64,000 nt of DNA from Cylicocyclus nassatus. Lineage: Eukaryota > Nematoda > Chromadorea > Rhabditida > Strongylidae. A program made the position numbers and the translations under genes. The first letter of the stretch is position 1. The number at the start of each line of letters is the position of its first letter. Location: assembly GCA_958299035.1 (NCBI GenBank), contig CATQJL010000001.1, positions 82,275,071 through 82,339,070 of the forward strand, written 5' to 3'. The notes below the pieces were generated by a model. It did no database searches. It was given only the letters and a program-made list of their open reading frames with translations, and was not told the DNA's origin. This document shows positions 54,312-64,000 of this stretch, piece by piece.

Positions 54312-54727
54312 ATGTTTGCTACAGAAACACCAAATGCGATCAGCTCTTCTCTAGCTTCCCAAGTCCCAACTCAGGTGAAGTGGACGCTCTCATGCAAGTC
54401 ACTGCGTGGACAGACGTCTATTATGGTTAGTACCTCCCGTTCCTCTTCTGAAGCCATGAAATGAGAGCGTTCAATAGAATTAAAGAGATTCTAGCTTGTA
54501 CTCTTTGATTTTTTCTTCTTTCATTGTATTCTCTTTTCAAGCTTGATGGTAGCACTAAGCTGATTTTGTGCGACACGCTTGCTTTTCCTACTGGCACGAA
54601 ACTTTCACGCGAACGAAGTACGTCCGGCAGCGTTTGTGTCCAACTGCAAGTTCACCTTTTTCCTTGTGCTACTAGACCATCATTCCTGTCAATGTCCTCA
54701 AAAGCCCATCAACCCTCCCGGTTTTGA
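54312..54727 (+). CDS. Two-exon gene, ~104 residues, unrecognised
   Basis: Exon 1 begins at 54293 after acceptor TCAAATTGCAG; the ATG at 54312 gives MFATETPNAISSSLASQVPT and then KWTLSCKSLRGQTSIM to donor GTTAGT (after 54425). A 116-base intron ends in acceptor TCTTTTCAAG. Exon 2 (54542-54727) joins in phase 0 and reads LDGSTKLILCDTLAFPTGTK, SGSVCVQLQVHLFPC, and ends in TGA. The alternating hydrophobic pattern suggests beta strands. A second frame over exon 2 (NCKFTFFLVLLDHHSCQCPQ) is also open to 54809, so the reading of the 3' part is not settled. No family is recognised. Confidence 0.5.
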
Positions 54728-54957
54728 AATGAAGCGAGGTAATGCTTTCCTCTTCTTCACTCAAAAAGGAGGACGCTTGCAGCTGTTCTCACACCAACTA
54801 GGCCACTAAGACATTAGCAGAATAATCTGCAGGACTCCACGCACGTAGAAAACGTCTTCTCTCTTTTTTGGTACAGCACAGAAGTACCGGAACTCACGGC
54901 GAAACAAAAAGACCTCTGCTTTCTCTTTGCTACAGCGTGGAGCTAAGGAATTTTCAG

Positions 54958-56233
54958 GAAGTAACCAGGGCCCGGCACGAGGTGGGCAAACAGGGTTTTC
55001 CAAAACGAATTCCCCTTTGATCCCAATAAATTTTACGAATACCCCCTTGAGCCCAAAAATGACGCTTTGTGCTCGTGCAACGAGAGTACCGGCCACACTT
55101 TGCCTAAAAGCGCTCAAAAGCGCCCAAAGTGCTCAAATTCACTCCTCAGCTGTATCAAGATAGAAAACAGGAAGAAAAATAAGCAAGAAAATGATGAAGG
55201 AATGAGAAAATATCAAAGTAACGCAGTCACAGGAATGAGAGACGCCGTTCCAGCGCGTATCGATTGACTGGGGCGCGCTTTCCATCTTAGAAAGCTAGGC
55301 TGCTGATGCGATTTTGGGCTCTAACAAGGACAAGAGGAGGAGTTTCGGAACCAAAATTCCACCATGTAGTAAACTTTAGGTGTACAACAGATTTATGTAA
55401 GAATTTTGAAAAAAATTATGTGAATTGAAAGTTTTGCCCACCTCAGGTGGGCATCAGGTGGGCTATTGCCCACCTAATTTAGAAAAAAGTTGAGCACGCT
55501 CTTCATTCACATAAGTTTTTCATAATTTTCCTAAATTGTTCCTTAGTCCTACTGCGCGTATACACACCAAGTCTAGTGCGATTTCGTTTTCTCTGCGCTG
55601 CAATCGAACCATTTTTCAATTTTCTTGGTAGGGGGAAATTTTTAGAAAAAGCTTGCCACAACCTTTAGTCACATAATTTTTCAATGAAACTTCTAAGTTA
55701 AGCCCTGCAGGCCTGTGTTCATGTATCTATCAAGTCCCATACCGTATGGTCATCTGTGCGCTGCAAACGAGCCATTTGCATTCACATCTTCATTTACCAG
55801 TTTTGCAAAATTTTTGGAAAAAATGCTTATTATTCCTGCCATTCACATAAGTTTTTCATAATATTTCATACTTTTTTTTCTACTGGCCCTTCGTTCGCTT
55901 ACATAATTTGGTGCTATATCGTTACGCCTGCATTGAGAACTGATCATGTAATCATGCTGTTCAACGGCATCGCTTATGCGATGTCGCGCACGCGGCAAAA
56001 GCGGCAGCGCGGCGTAGCGCGCGAACTCGCTGTGCGTTGAGGCCGAAAACCACTTCTTAATGAATTAGATGTATAAGGTAATGAGCATGATTCGACCTTT
56101 TTTTGCTTGCACTTGGAATCTTCTTCCGGGGCTCCGCTATCGACCCCGCAAAAACGATTTCCCCCTTGCTTTTTCCACAAAAACGACTTTCAGCTTGTCA
56201 TTTGCCCACCTCGTGCCGGGCCCTGGAAGTAAC
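54958..56233. mobile_element. Non-autonomous hAT element, 1260 bp, 8-bp duplication
   Basis: The element 54966-56225 has inverted ends CAGGGCCCGGCACGAGGTGG and complement. The flank GAAGTAAC is present on both sides (54958-54965 and 56226-56233). 8-bp duplications and CAGGG ends are typical of hAT. The interior has palindromic CACCTCAGGTGGGC units (55440-55485) and repeated ATTATGTGAA motifs, but no transposase. Confidence 0.85.
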
Positions 56234-56469
56234 GCTTTAGCAACTATTCCCTTCAACGTGCAATGTGCACGCGAGGGTGAAATTAGGTCTTTATCAGTAT
56301 TAAACGCTGTCTCCTTCTGTGATCCGTTGACGTTGATCTTGATCTGGCATCCAGCAGCTGAATTAGGAGCGAAACGCAGATGTGCATTTTCGGGATGATT
56401 TTTATCCGACATTACACATCGGGCGAAAATCAACCAACAATCAATACAGCGCCTCGAGGATTAGACTCT

Positions 56470-56673
56470 TTAGGCCCCGGGCAGACTTCACGCGATTTGA
56501 TCGTCGCGACTGAATCGCGACGAGACAACTGTTACAACATCACACCATGCCGATCCACTTGCATTCGGTTGTGATACTTTTCCAGCCCGAATTAAATGTG
56601 AAATGAAAATGAATGGGAATCTTGGCGATTAGATCGCGACGATTGAGTCGCGTGAAGTCGGTCCGGGGCCTTA
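56470..56673. repeat. ~200-bp MITE with AGGCCCCGG ends
   Basis: AGGCCCCGGGCAGACTTCAC at the left and its near-complement at the right bracket the element, with inner GATCGTCGCGA and TCGCGACGAT. The flanks share TTAGACT, a possible target duplication. Confidence 0.65.
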
Positions 56674-56713
56674 GACTACAAGGCCACACAAACGGCAGCG
56701 CTTGCTTTTTAAT

Positions 56714-57087
56714 TCAAAACCTTTTTGAGAAACAGCGAAGCTGAGTTACTTCAAGCAACGCAGTTAACTTCTGTGGGAAGGAGGTATACAATATCGCCCG
56801 CAGAATGTGCAAAATTTCCGTGAGTCGCGGAATCCCGGGAATTCCGCGAAAGTTCGTGACATTCCCGGAATTCGCGACATTCGTTTAACACATTCTGTGA
56901 GCGGTATGTACAGCCCAAAAATTAAAGTCCAAGGCGATTAACACAGCAAGGAAGTCCTTGGTAAGTTTCTCCTGACCAAGACCGAAATGGCAATTCTGCG
57001 CAAGTAGATGAGTTTCGCCGGCGTTGTTTACATCTTTCAGTCTCAAAATGGCTTCTGATGCAACTCTGAAGGATCGGTTCAACGAGT
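56714..57087 (-). CDS. 3' two exons of an unrecognised gene, 76+ residues
   Basis: Exon 56912-57087 (acceptor TTCAGATTGCAG, donor GTACAT) reads SLNRSFRVASEAILRLKDVN, then AQNCHFGLGQEKLTKDFLAV and LIALDFNFWA. Intron 56771-56911 holds a small hairpin repeat. Exon 56714-56770 (acceptor CTTCCCACAG) joins in phase 0 and reads KLTALLEVTQLRCFSKRF then TGA. Coding continuity through 77 codons across a 141-base intron is good support. The 5' exons were not found; a recombinase remnant on the other strand starts 44 bases away. The sequence looks helical and cytosolic; no family is recognised. Confidence 0.55.
56810..56892. repeat. Small hairpin repeat in an intron
   Basis: CAGAATGTGCAAAATTTCCG at the left and GAATTCGCGACATTCGTTTA with ACACATTCTG at the right are roughly inverted, with inner CGGGAATTCCGCG units that are themselves palindromic. 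Confidence 0.45.
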
Positions 57088-57130
57088 CTGCAATCTGAAA
57101 CAGTTCAGGTCCTTGCCCCTCACTTTTCAG

Positions 57131-57280
57131 AAGTGGGGCAGCTTCTCTCGCTCTCTCAGCCTAGGTGTCGAACAAGATGAGGTGCTGCGAGCCGTTAAAT
57201 GGAAAACGCTCAGCGTCTTTAAATGCTACTTCGATCCCAAAGCAGTCTTACTACCGATTCCCTCAGCGGTGTTTAGCTAG
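57131..57280 (+). pseudogene. Tyrosine recombinase C-terminal remnant (DIRS/PAT-like)
   Basis: The plus frame reads WGSFSRSLSLGVEQDEVLRA, then VKWKTLSVFKCYFDP and a short tail to TAG at 57278. The pattern S-x-G-V-x-x-x-x-(V/I)-L-x-x-x-x-W-x-x-x-x-x-F-x-x-Y is the usual end of tyrosine recombinases of DIRS/PAT/Ngaro retroelements and Cryptons. The catalytic R-H-R part is not seen, so only the last ~40 residues remain. This is a suggestion from motif pattern, not from a search. Confidence 0.45.
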
Positions 57281-57805
57281 CAATTCGATTCTCTTGTTGT
57301 CTTAATCCTGCTCAAAGTCTCTCGCAGCTCCTTGTCACATACTATCCAACCGCTTTCTTCTTTATTATGAGCTTCACGGGAGTTTCGTCATCACCATTGA
57401 TAAAGCTTTGTCCACACTTCTCGGTGTTCGCCAAATTACAACACAATTTGCCCGTTTCTGTGCGTTTCGTTTAACTCGCCATCATTTAAGGACATTATAA
57501 GAATTTCTTGCATTAGCTTCTATGCAATGATACTACTGACATTCCTTTAGTCTGGAACGAATGACTCGTGTTAGCAATTTCCCTGCTTTCTTAGGTCCTT
57601 TTCACCTCATAAGTTCACCTCATAAGATAGATACACTGGTATTACCACAGTATGTTTATTGTTGATCTCATACAACGTTCGCTCATGCGAGCTCCAATGT
57701 TTCATATCTGTGCCATAATATTTGTTCTGGTTGATGACGATAATCTTTTGATAAGCGTAAGTCAACGAACATTATTTTGGTGTAGAACCCGGTGGTTTGG
57801 TGCTG
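57281..57805. other. Intergenic, no gene resolved
   Basis: A plus ORF at 57652 starts near here but lacks splice support and overlaps the duplicated segment. Confidence 0.3.
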
Positions 57806-57809
57806 GGGT

Positions 57810-58495
57810 ATTAATTGCTCATGTTTATTGTTTCATTCATACGCAAACAAAGTTGGCTGCACTTTATGTGATTACGCTTGTGTTTTGTAAGAAATGTATA
57901 AATAAATAAATTTATGCAACTTTCTCACAATATTACGCGATGACGCGCTGATGAAATCATTTTTCAGTCATCTTCTAATCGGTATTTATACCAGAGTATA
58001 GCAGAGATACGGTATTTACACCAGAGTATGACGGAGATAAGGGTTTCTTTATGAACCTCGGTTTTGTCAACACCAGACTAGACCGTGGCTGCTTTTATGG
58101 CTCATGATTATTGTTTGCATTCATACATGCAACATATAGGGCTTATCAAATTGAGTGTCGTTTGCGCCAGCATCTCCATCTTCGCGCTGGACTCCGCGTC
58201 TCTTCTGCGGGACTGCTCTCTAAGCACTTTCCCAGGGCGAGCGTGGGAAAGATGGAGCCTCAATCGATTGGAAGTGATTAGGGAACAAGTGCCGCAGAAG
58301 AGACGCAGAGTCCAGCGCGAAGATGGAGATGCTGGTGCAAACGGCACTAAATTTGATAAGCCCTATATGTTCTCACGATCATTACACGATAACGCGCTAA
58401 TAAATCCTGTCATCCCGTTTTGATCAATAATTAAAAAGAAGTTTATACCAGAGTATGACTGAGGTATGAGTGTTTTTCTCTATGAACCTCGGTTT
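57810..58495. repeat. Tandem segmental duplication, second copy split by a MITE
   Basis: Copy A (about 57815-58080) and copy B (about 58105-58500) share, in order, CATG(A/T)TTATTGTTT, TCTCACGATCATTAC-like, TATACCAGAGTATGAC and TGAACCTCGGTTTT. In copy B the order is interrupted by the hairpin at 58133-58369. Confidence 0.6.
58133..58369. repeat. 237-bp MITE hairpin
   Basis: CATATAGGGCTTATCAAATT at the left and its near-complement at the right, with about 80 bp of arm pairing (CGCTGGACTC, GTCTCTTCTGCGG). Comparison with copy A of the flanking duplication shows the empty site. Confidence 0.75.
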
Positions 58496-58694
58496 TTTCA
58501 ACACCAGAAGCTCATGGTTGCATTTTTCAAAAACCACATAAGCGAATAAGCGCGTAATGTTGCCTAATCAGCGTTTAAAAATAAGGCATTGAACGCCGAC
58601 CTCGACAGTTGAGGATGACTTCGGCAAAATCAATTTGCGAAATTGGTAAGAGCTGACAAAGAAACCAATAAGAATTTTATGCTACTGGTTTTTT

Positions 58695-58904
58695 CTATTC
58701 AAGTGTGGCTTGAATACCTTCGCGAGCGCGCATAGAATTGTGCAAGACTGCGACCACGGCAAAAATATGGGTTACAGACTTTCGTAACCTTCTCAAATCT
58801 CCTGGGCTAGGTCGCAAGGATAACATATAACTGTTTGCAAGAGTGTGGAAGGATGTAACGAATGCTACATTCACAATTGCTGCATCATACCCATACTTAG
58901 CCAT
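58695..58904 (-). CDS. Single-exon ORF, 69 residues; possible transposase-derived C-terminus
   Basis: The ATG frame reads MAKYGYDAAIVNVAFVTSFH, LRPSPGDLRRLRKSVTHIFA and VVAVLHNSMRAREG, ending in TAG. Composition is strongly coding-like. The segment IFAVVAVLHNSMR resembles the I-x-A-x-x-V-LHN motif near the end of Harbinger-type (DDE_4) nucleases, but no other part of that fold is visible, so this is a hint only. A donor-like GTTACG inside could mean splicing. No acceptor was found upstream. Confidence 0.45.
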   Translation of the reverse strand: MAKYGYDAAIVNVAFVTSFHTLANSYMLSLRPSPGDLRRLRKSVTHIFAVVAVLHNSMRAREGIQATLE

Positions 58905-59400
58905 AGATCAGTTGACGTCCCCAGAACTTAAGTTTGGGGGGGGGGGGGGTGAGGGAGAGGACAAAAAGATTTTTCGAATAAAGGTGCGCGGGTTCAACCA
59001 CACACTCCGAAAAATTACATTCGACGCTTCACAAAATTTTTGCAGGCCCATAACCCGAACTTATACAGCGGTGTGATAGCACTGGCCGAAAAAAATTTGC
59101 AAGCTTAATTTGGATTTTTAAAGATTTACGAGAATTGTATTAATTATGTAAGAGACAAACCACCTGCACATAACTGTAGCATAAGGAGAGCCTTTCGACA
59201 GATGCCCAACTCATTTCGCAAACTCCCGTGCTAGAGGAAACTCCACTACCTCCTGCTTGCGCGGCAGTTTTTCATCACACCGCACAAGGACTTAGTCAAG
59301 AAAGTAATTTGATAAGTGATGTGCACAGATTAGTAGCTAAGATTCCAAGAAAACACTGAGGCGATTTCTAAGAATGCTACTCAATATTTCAATCTGAGGG
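58905..59400. other. Intergenic with a G homopolymer
   Basis: A run of about 13 G lies near 58936-58948. No gene resolved. Confidence 0.35.
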
Positions 59401-59405
59401 CAGAA

Positions 59406-62400
59406 TTAGGTAGCGTATACGGATGTGCTAAGGAAAGAAAAATACGGTCTGTGCACATTATATCTGTGAAAAACACCCAAGAAGGTTTGAAAGGGAAAAG
59501 TGTTGTGTTGAGGTGTTCAATAATTAGATATTACCTCACATAATTTTGGAACTGAATTCATCTACAGCTCAAAGGAATTAGACTTACCCCCTTTGCTTCT
59601 TTTTGCTAAGACTTTTTTCCTCCTCTTTTCTCTTCGTCTTCTTCTTCGAATTACTCTCTTTTTTGTTATGTAAGCCACTTTCAACCAGCACGTCTGCATC
59701 GAGGTCTTTTTGCTTTTGCTGAGGTTTACGAGAATTTTTCACGCTTTCAGATGATCCCGAATTTGATTTCATTGATTGATGATCCTGTATTTTTTGATTT
59801 CTCTTTCCCTCTTTTTCCTGAAAGCTCAATTTGCCATTTTGCTTCGATGAATCCTTCATGCTTTTAGATAGGCTCTTTGAAACATCATTTTGAGGATGTC
59901 GTTTGCTTTTCTCTGCAGCCTCTACCGTCTTCTTTACTAAGGGTGTATCTTTATTTGGCCTTTCGATTTCTTTTGCTGTAAAGTTCCATAGATCAAAGAA
60001 GCTCCAAGAATCTTCTTTTGAGTGTTTCGCTTGATTATTTCTTTGTCCTGTTTCACCTGCGGAGGCATCTTCCGCTGATGTACCTTTGTTGTCTTGTTCT
60101 TTTGGTTGATCTTTCTCGTTCAATTTTCTCTCCTTTTGTGAGAGGGACTCTCTACTTCGTGTTTTCTTTTTCTTCTTTTCCTTCTTCTTAGAAGACGAGC
60201 CCTCGCTTAGTGATTTGTGTGCTATACATGCTTTTTCGGAGTCCTTTCTGATCTCGGCACCCCTTTTCAGAGAGTCTTCTAAGCTCCTGGAACTAGTAGA
60301 CTTCCTGTTTTTGTGCCAAAAGTGTTTTGCAACCTTGTCCCTGGATTGCTGTCTAATTTCGCTTTCTTTTGAACTTGCTATTTCTTGGCTGCTTCCATGC
60401 GCCTTCTCATGTGACTTTTTTACCTTTTCAGACAAGGACTCGCTGCTTTTTGACTCCTTTCTCAAAGATGAGCTGCTGCTTAGTGGTTTGTCAGCCTTAC
60501 TTCCTTTTTGGGATTCCTTGCTAGCTGACCTTGTTTTCTCGCTTTTTGACTTCTTCTCACTCAAAGACATTTCTCGACCGTCCAATCCCACGAGTTCCTC
60601 CTTTGGATCCTCGTCTCTTTCCTTTTCTGAGCGTTCCTCCAAGCTTTTAGAGCGCGACGTCTTGATTTTGGGTTCAAGGAGACCAGTATCTTTAGATTTT
60701 TCTCTGCTCTTGTCCCTCTCTGATCCTTCTTTTGCTTCTACTACTTCTTGGCTCTCACCGAGTACTTCCTCATCTGACCTTTTGGACGAAGATTTCTCGC
60801 TTTTTGACTTCTTCTTTTTCCTCGAAGACGAGCTTCCTCTTAGTGAGTTTGTTATTTTTGCACTTTTAGGATTACTTCTGCTGGATCGTATCTTGCTTGC
60901 TAATTTCCTCTTTTTACTTGATTCCTTTTCTTCTTTTTCAGTACTAAGTTTGCTTCTATCAGTTTCTTCTCGGCTAGTTCGTTTCTTTACTTCTAGTTCC
61001 TGTTTCAAACCTTCCAGGCTTTTCTTCATTCTTTTACTTTTCGACTGTCCGGTAGGACTCGAGATTCCCTCTTCTTCTTTCAACCTTTCCGCAAATTCCT
61101 TTAATATCTTCTTCCATAATACTTCTTCTTTGCTCGCTATTTCTTGTACGGGAGGCTCAAGTCCTTCCAAAACCTCTACTATCTCTTTGGACTTTCTTTT
61201 GTTTTCGTCTTCGTTTCTTTCTTTTGATAGCAGTGGCTCACCGGGGTATTTCTCAGTTTTCGAAAAATATTTATCTTCTGGTTCTTCCAGTAGTTTTGAA
61301 AGTTTCACGATCTCCGCCGACTGCGCAACAGGCTCCTTTTTTGGCGATTCCACAAACTTCTCCAGAAAACCACCATTTGTGGTAGGTTTTTCCCTTCCGG
61401 ATTTTTCGTTGTATACGAGCGATTCTTTCTTCTGTGAAGATCTAGCGCTTTTAGAACCACGATGTTTGCGACTTAGACTGATATTGCGCAATATATCGTC
61501 TAAAGTCGATGACTTTTTCGAACTTCTTTCTTTCTTGCGGGTATTGCTTCCTTTTGTGGAATCCGAATTTTCCAAACTCCTCCTTTTCTCTTTGATCTCA
61601 GCGTTAGCCTCTTCTTTCGAAATTTTTAGGCTCTTGAAGTTTTTCCGCGGACCTTCTTTTTCTTTCTTGTTTCTCAAAGTTCTTGAGGATTTCGATTTCC
61701 TTTTCTTCTCAGTGTCTTTTTTAGAGCTGCTCCAGAAGCTACCACTTCTCTTCGTTTTCTTAGACCTCTTTTTTCTTTTTTTCTTCTTACTCTTCGAGCT
61801 GCGCGACTCATATGGTTTCGCACCCTCTGCTGACTTCTTCTTAGATAGATATTTATACGCAGCAATGCTATCGTCTGGTTTTTCGCGGCTTTCTCTTGAC
61901 TTATTTCTACGTTGGTCGACGTACCCTCTTTCCATATCTTTCTTAGCTGCTTCTTCTGCTTCTTTTAGCAAACGTCTTTCTCGCCTTATTTGCGTTAAAC
62001 TTTTCCCGCTTTTAGACGATTTGATTCTTCTGGTTAGTGGCTTCACATAGGCTGCGGCATAAGAGTCTTTTTCCTTGCTCTTCTTTATTATTCTGAAATA
62101 TGAGAGTGGCATCAATTAGCCATTAACCAAGAATGAATGGATTTTACCGCACAGAGGGAGGGCTAGCAGTTTTGCAAGACTCTTCTTGTCTAAATGATTG
62201 AATTTTCTACAACTTTACAAAAGACCTAAAACTTACTCTAGCTTCCAGTGTTCTCCTGATTTTTCATCCTCTTGAGTTTCAGCCGATCTATAAAAAAACC
62301 CGTAGGAGGTGCAAATCAGAGGCTGCTAATGCGAAAAAAGCTTAGCAATTCGAGCGATAAAATTGATCAAGAAAGTCTAATTATACAGGGTGTCCCAAAA

Positions 62401-63816
62401 AATGTGAACACTGTTTGATCGTTAATAACTCCGTTGCTTTCATGTCTTTTGCCGAGCTTGAGGCACCATTCCGTAGAGCAAGGTCCAACTTAGATTTGTA
62501 GTATGGAGCGAATCACCGATTACTGTTCGTTACTGTAGGATTACGGTATGAATTTCTAGCATGTGAATCTATTGTGAAATATGCCATCTGACAAACTTTT
62601 TTCCAAAAAATCTGAAAAATCGTGTACTGGGGATTTCGCGCACGCTGATTTACACAACTTTTTACGGGTATTTGTAGCTTTTTTGATAGTGTAGCCACAT
62701 TTTTGACAAATGGTAAAAATTCAGTCATTACGGTTTACCTGGGATAACCTTGGAAAGAAGCATTACAGTAAAGTACCATAGTGTAAACGTTTTTGGCATG
62801 TTTGGTTTTGTTTCGAGGAGATTATGGCCTCCAATGGCCTAAAATCCTTTTAGAAGTTCCTACCGTGATCCTACAGTAATGATGAGTCTAAGTTAAACCT
62901 CGCTCTATAGAATGGTGCCTCATGCTGGGCGAAAGACATAAAAGCAAGAGGGTTATTAACAATTAAACAGTGTTCAAATTTTTTTGGGACACCCTGTATT
63001 TGACTTCACAGTCTGATACCTATTTGAACTGCTCTTTGCCGTTTTCAATGATCTGCGACTCCGAATGACAATCTCTTTTGCGCTGGAGAAAAATTTATTT
63101 ATGAAAAGCGATGGAGTAACGATATCTTTCGTAAATTATACCTTTTCTCACTTGGCTCATGTTCAACGGGCACATCGGCGAACAACATAGTGCTGTAAAA
63201 TCATATGAGAGCCTATCAGCAGTTGTCAACGTTTTCATGTACTATCGATAGTGCAACATTCGAATCGTGGTGACATGTGACCATCAAGGAGAAGATTTGC
63301 GCAAAATCTTTTTCCATTCTTTCTATTGCAATCGATGCCACTAGTGATGGTCAATACGTATAAAGCTATAGCTTACTTAAAACGACACTCTACGCCAAAA
63401 AATAAAGTAAAGGAAGCACGGCCATTTTGCCGAAATTTTGCCAGAACTCTGCGAAACTTGCACCCTATATTGAATCGCACTGAAATACTGAGCATATCAA
63501 ATCAAATTACATCTACTTCTAAACTGTTTTCTACGTAATTATTTATCTTCTAGCTCTAGTCAGTGATGTCTTCATCACATTAATCTTCCGCTGCATACTC
63601 ACTCGTTTCGTACAGGGGTTTTAGAGGCTTCCTCCTCCAACTCTTTCTGTAGCTTTTCTATAGTCTTTTTGATGAGTTGCCTCCGCAGCTCCTCTGGAAA
63701 CAGGCTTACATTCGTCTTTCATCTTGAATGATTCTTTAGTGACATGCACGCTGGATACATATTACGCTACATACCTGTCATTACTGGGATGGGTAGAAAA
63801 TGCGGAAGCAAAGGTT
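59406..63816 (-). CDS. Long Lys/Ser/Glu-rich protein gene, seven exons, ~941 residues
   Basis: Exons are 63775-63816 (ATG at 63781), 63603-63693, 63142-63192, 63020-63082, 62237-62287, 59588-62092 and probably 59406-63463's lower part, 59406-59463. Acceptors include TTTCCAG, ATTTTACAG, TTTCTCCAG, TTTTTATAG, ATATTTCAG and TTTTTCACAG; donors are GTATGT, GTGAGT, GTATAA, GTATCA, GTAAGT and GTAAGT. All joins keep frame and coding totals 942 codons. The N-terminus reads ELRRQLIKKTIEKLQKELEE, a likely coiled coil. The big exon is low complexity, with many KKSKSEK, SSSKKKEKKKKK and RSSRS clusters and no globular motif. Such proteins are often nuclear and disordered. The TAA after KKKQRG lies inside the donor GTAAGT, which is why an unspliced reading stops there. 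No family is recognised. Confidence 0.8.
62384..62998. mobile_element. Tc1/mariner-like MITE in an intron, TA duplication
   Basis: The element 62386-62996 (611 bp) begins CAGGGTGTCCCAAAAAATGT and ends with its near-complement, between TA dinucleotides. It sits in the intron between the exons at 63020 and 62287. Without it that intron would be about 119 bases. Confidence 0.85.
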
Positions 63817-64000
63817 CTGTTTAAATTTTTGGGAATGTGGCAACCTAATTTCACTCTTATAAGGCGCACCTTTTTCGGTTTTCCAGCGTGCCGCTCATCC
63901 GGCTCGTTTTGTTTCGGAAAACGAGACTTGTGCCGCACAATACTCTCAGGCAATATGCAGCACTGTGAGTAGTGTTTTAGTCGCGAAGTCCTTCGGCGTG

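Noticed and set aside
60215..62050. 611-codon plus-strand ORF rich in Phe, Leu and Ser
   Set aside because: It is the antisense shadow of the Lys/Ser/Glu-rich exon on the minus strand; the minus-strand frame has matching splice sites and phases.

Overview
The window looks like nuclear DNA of a nematode, probably a rhabditid-type worm. The case rests on four things seen in the sequence. Introns are mostly about 49 to 140 bases with GT(A/G)AG donors and T-rich (T)TTCAG acceptors. Several first exons have an AG acceptor placed just before the ATG, as expected for spliced-leader trans-splicing. A Tc5-family transposase with its C-terminal zinc motif is present. The DNA is about 60% AT and packed with inverted-repeat elements. 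No bacterial operon, CRISPR array or rRNA gene is visible, and nothing could be searched, so protein families are named only where motifs are clear.

Most of the window is mobile DNA. The largest set belongs to the Tc4/Tc5 type: palindromic elements ending in CAAGG-like termini and flanked by 3-base TNA duplications, usually inside CTNAG (5127-5592, 11222-13861, 15277-16186, 28569-29207, 30353-30992, 34944-35396). One of these (11222-13861) is a full 2.6 kb element. It encodes a five-exon DDE transposase with one frameshift, and each long terminal repeat carries a tRNA-like sequence with A and B boxes. A smaller relative (15277-16186) carries a different tRNA-like sequence in each arm. I regard this pair as the most unusual content of the window. 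Other families are TTAA-flanked piggyBac-like MITEs (17047, 28087, 38668, 52748, 53204), hAT elements with 8-base duplications (16442-16741, 54966-56225), TA-flanked mariner-like elements and giant palindromes (25572, 37162, 49212, 62386), two short Helitrons (36012, 49424), and a family with GGCCCGTAGTAAA ends (6224, 21981, 33819, 45560). There are also remnants of a Ty3/gypsy integrase, a LINE reverse transcriptase and a tyrosine recombinase.

Between the elements lie small, exon-fragmented genes that simple ORF finding misses. I assembled them by matching acceptors, donors and reading phase: 10271-10443(-), 13918-14625(+), 18342-19000(-), 31387-31870(-), 33163-33417(-), 38188-38419(+), 39359-40115(-), 46621-46901(-), 48525-49148(-), 52214-52645(-), 54312-54727(+), 56714-57087(-) and a 941-residue Lys/Ser/Glu-rich protein gene at 59406-63816(-). 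None could be named. One gene (16928-17915, -) is broken by an in-frame stop and by a TTAA MITE inside its last exon; removing the MITE and one target copy restores the frame exactly.

The genes show no common pathway. The window reads as a gene-poor, transposon-rich interval in which elements have repeatedly nested into each other and into introns.
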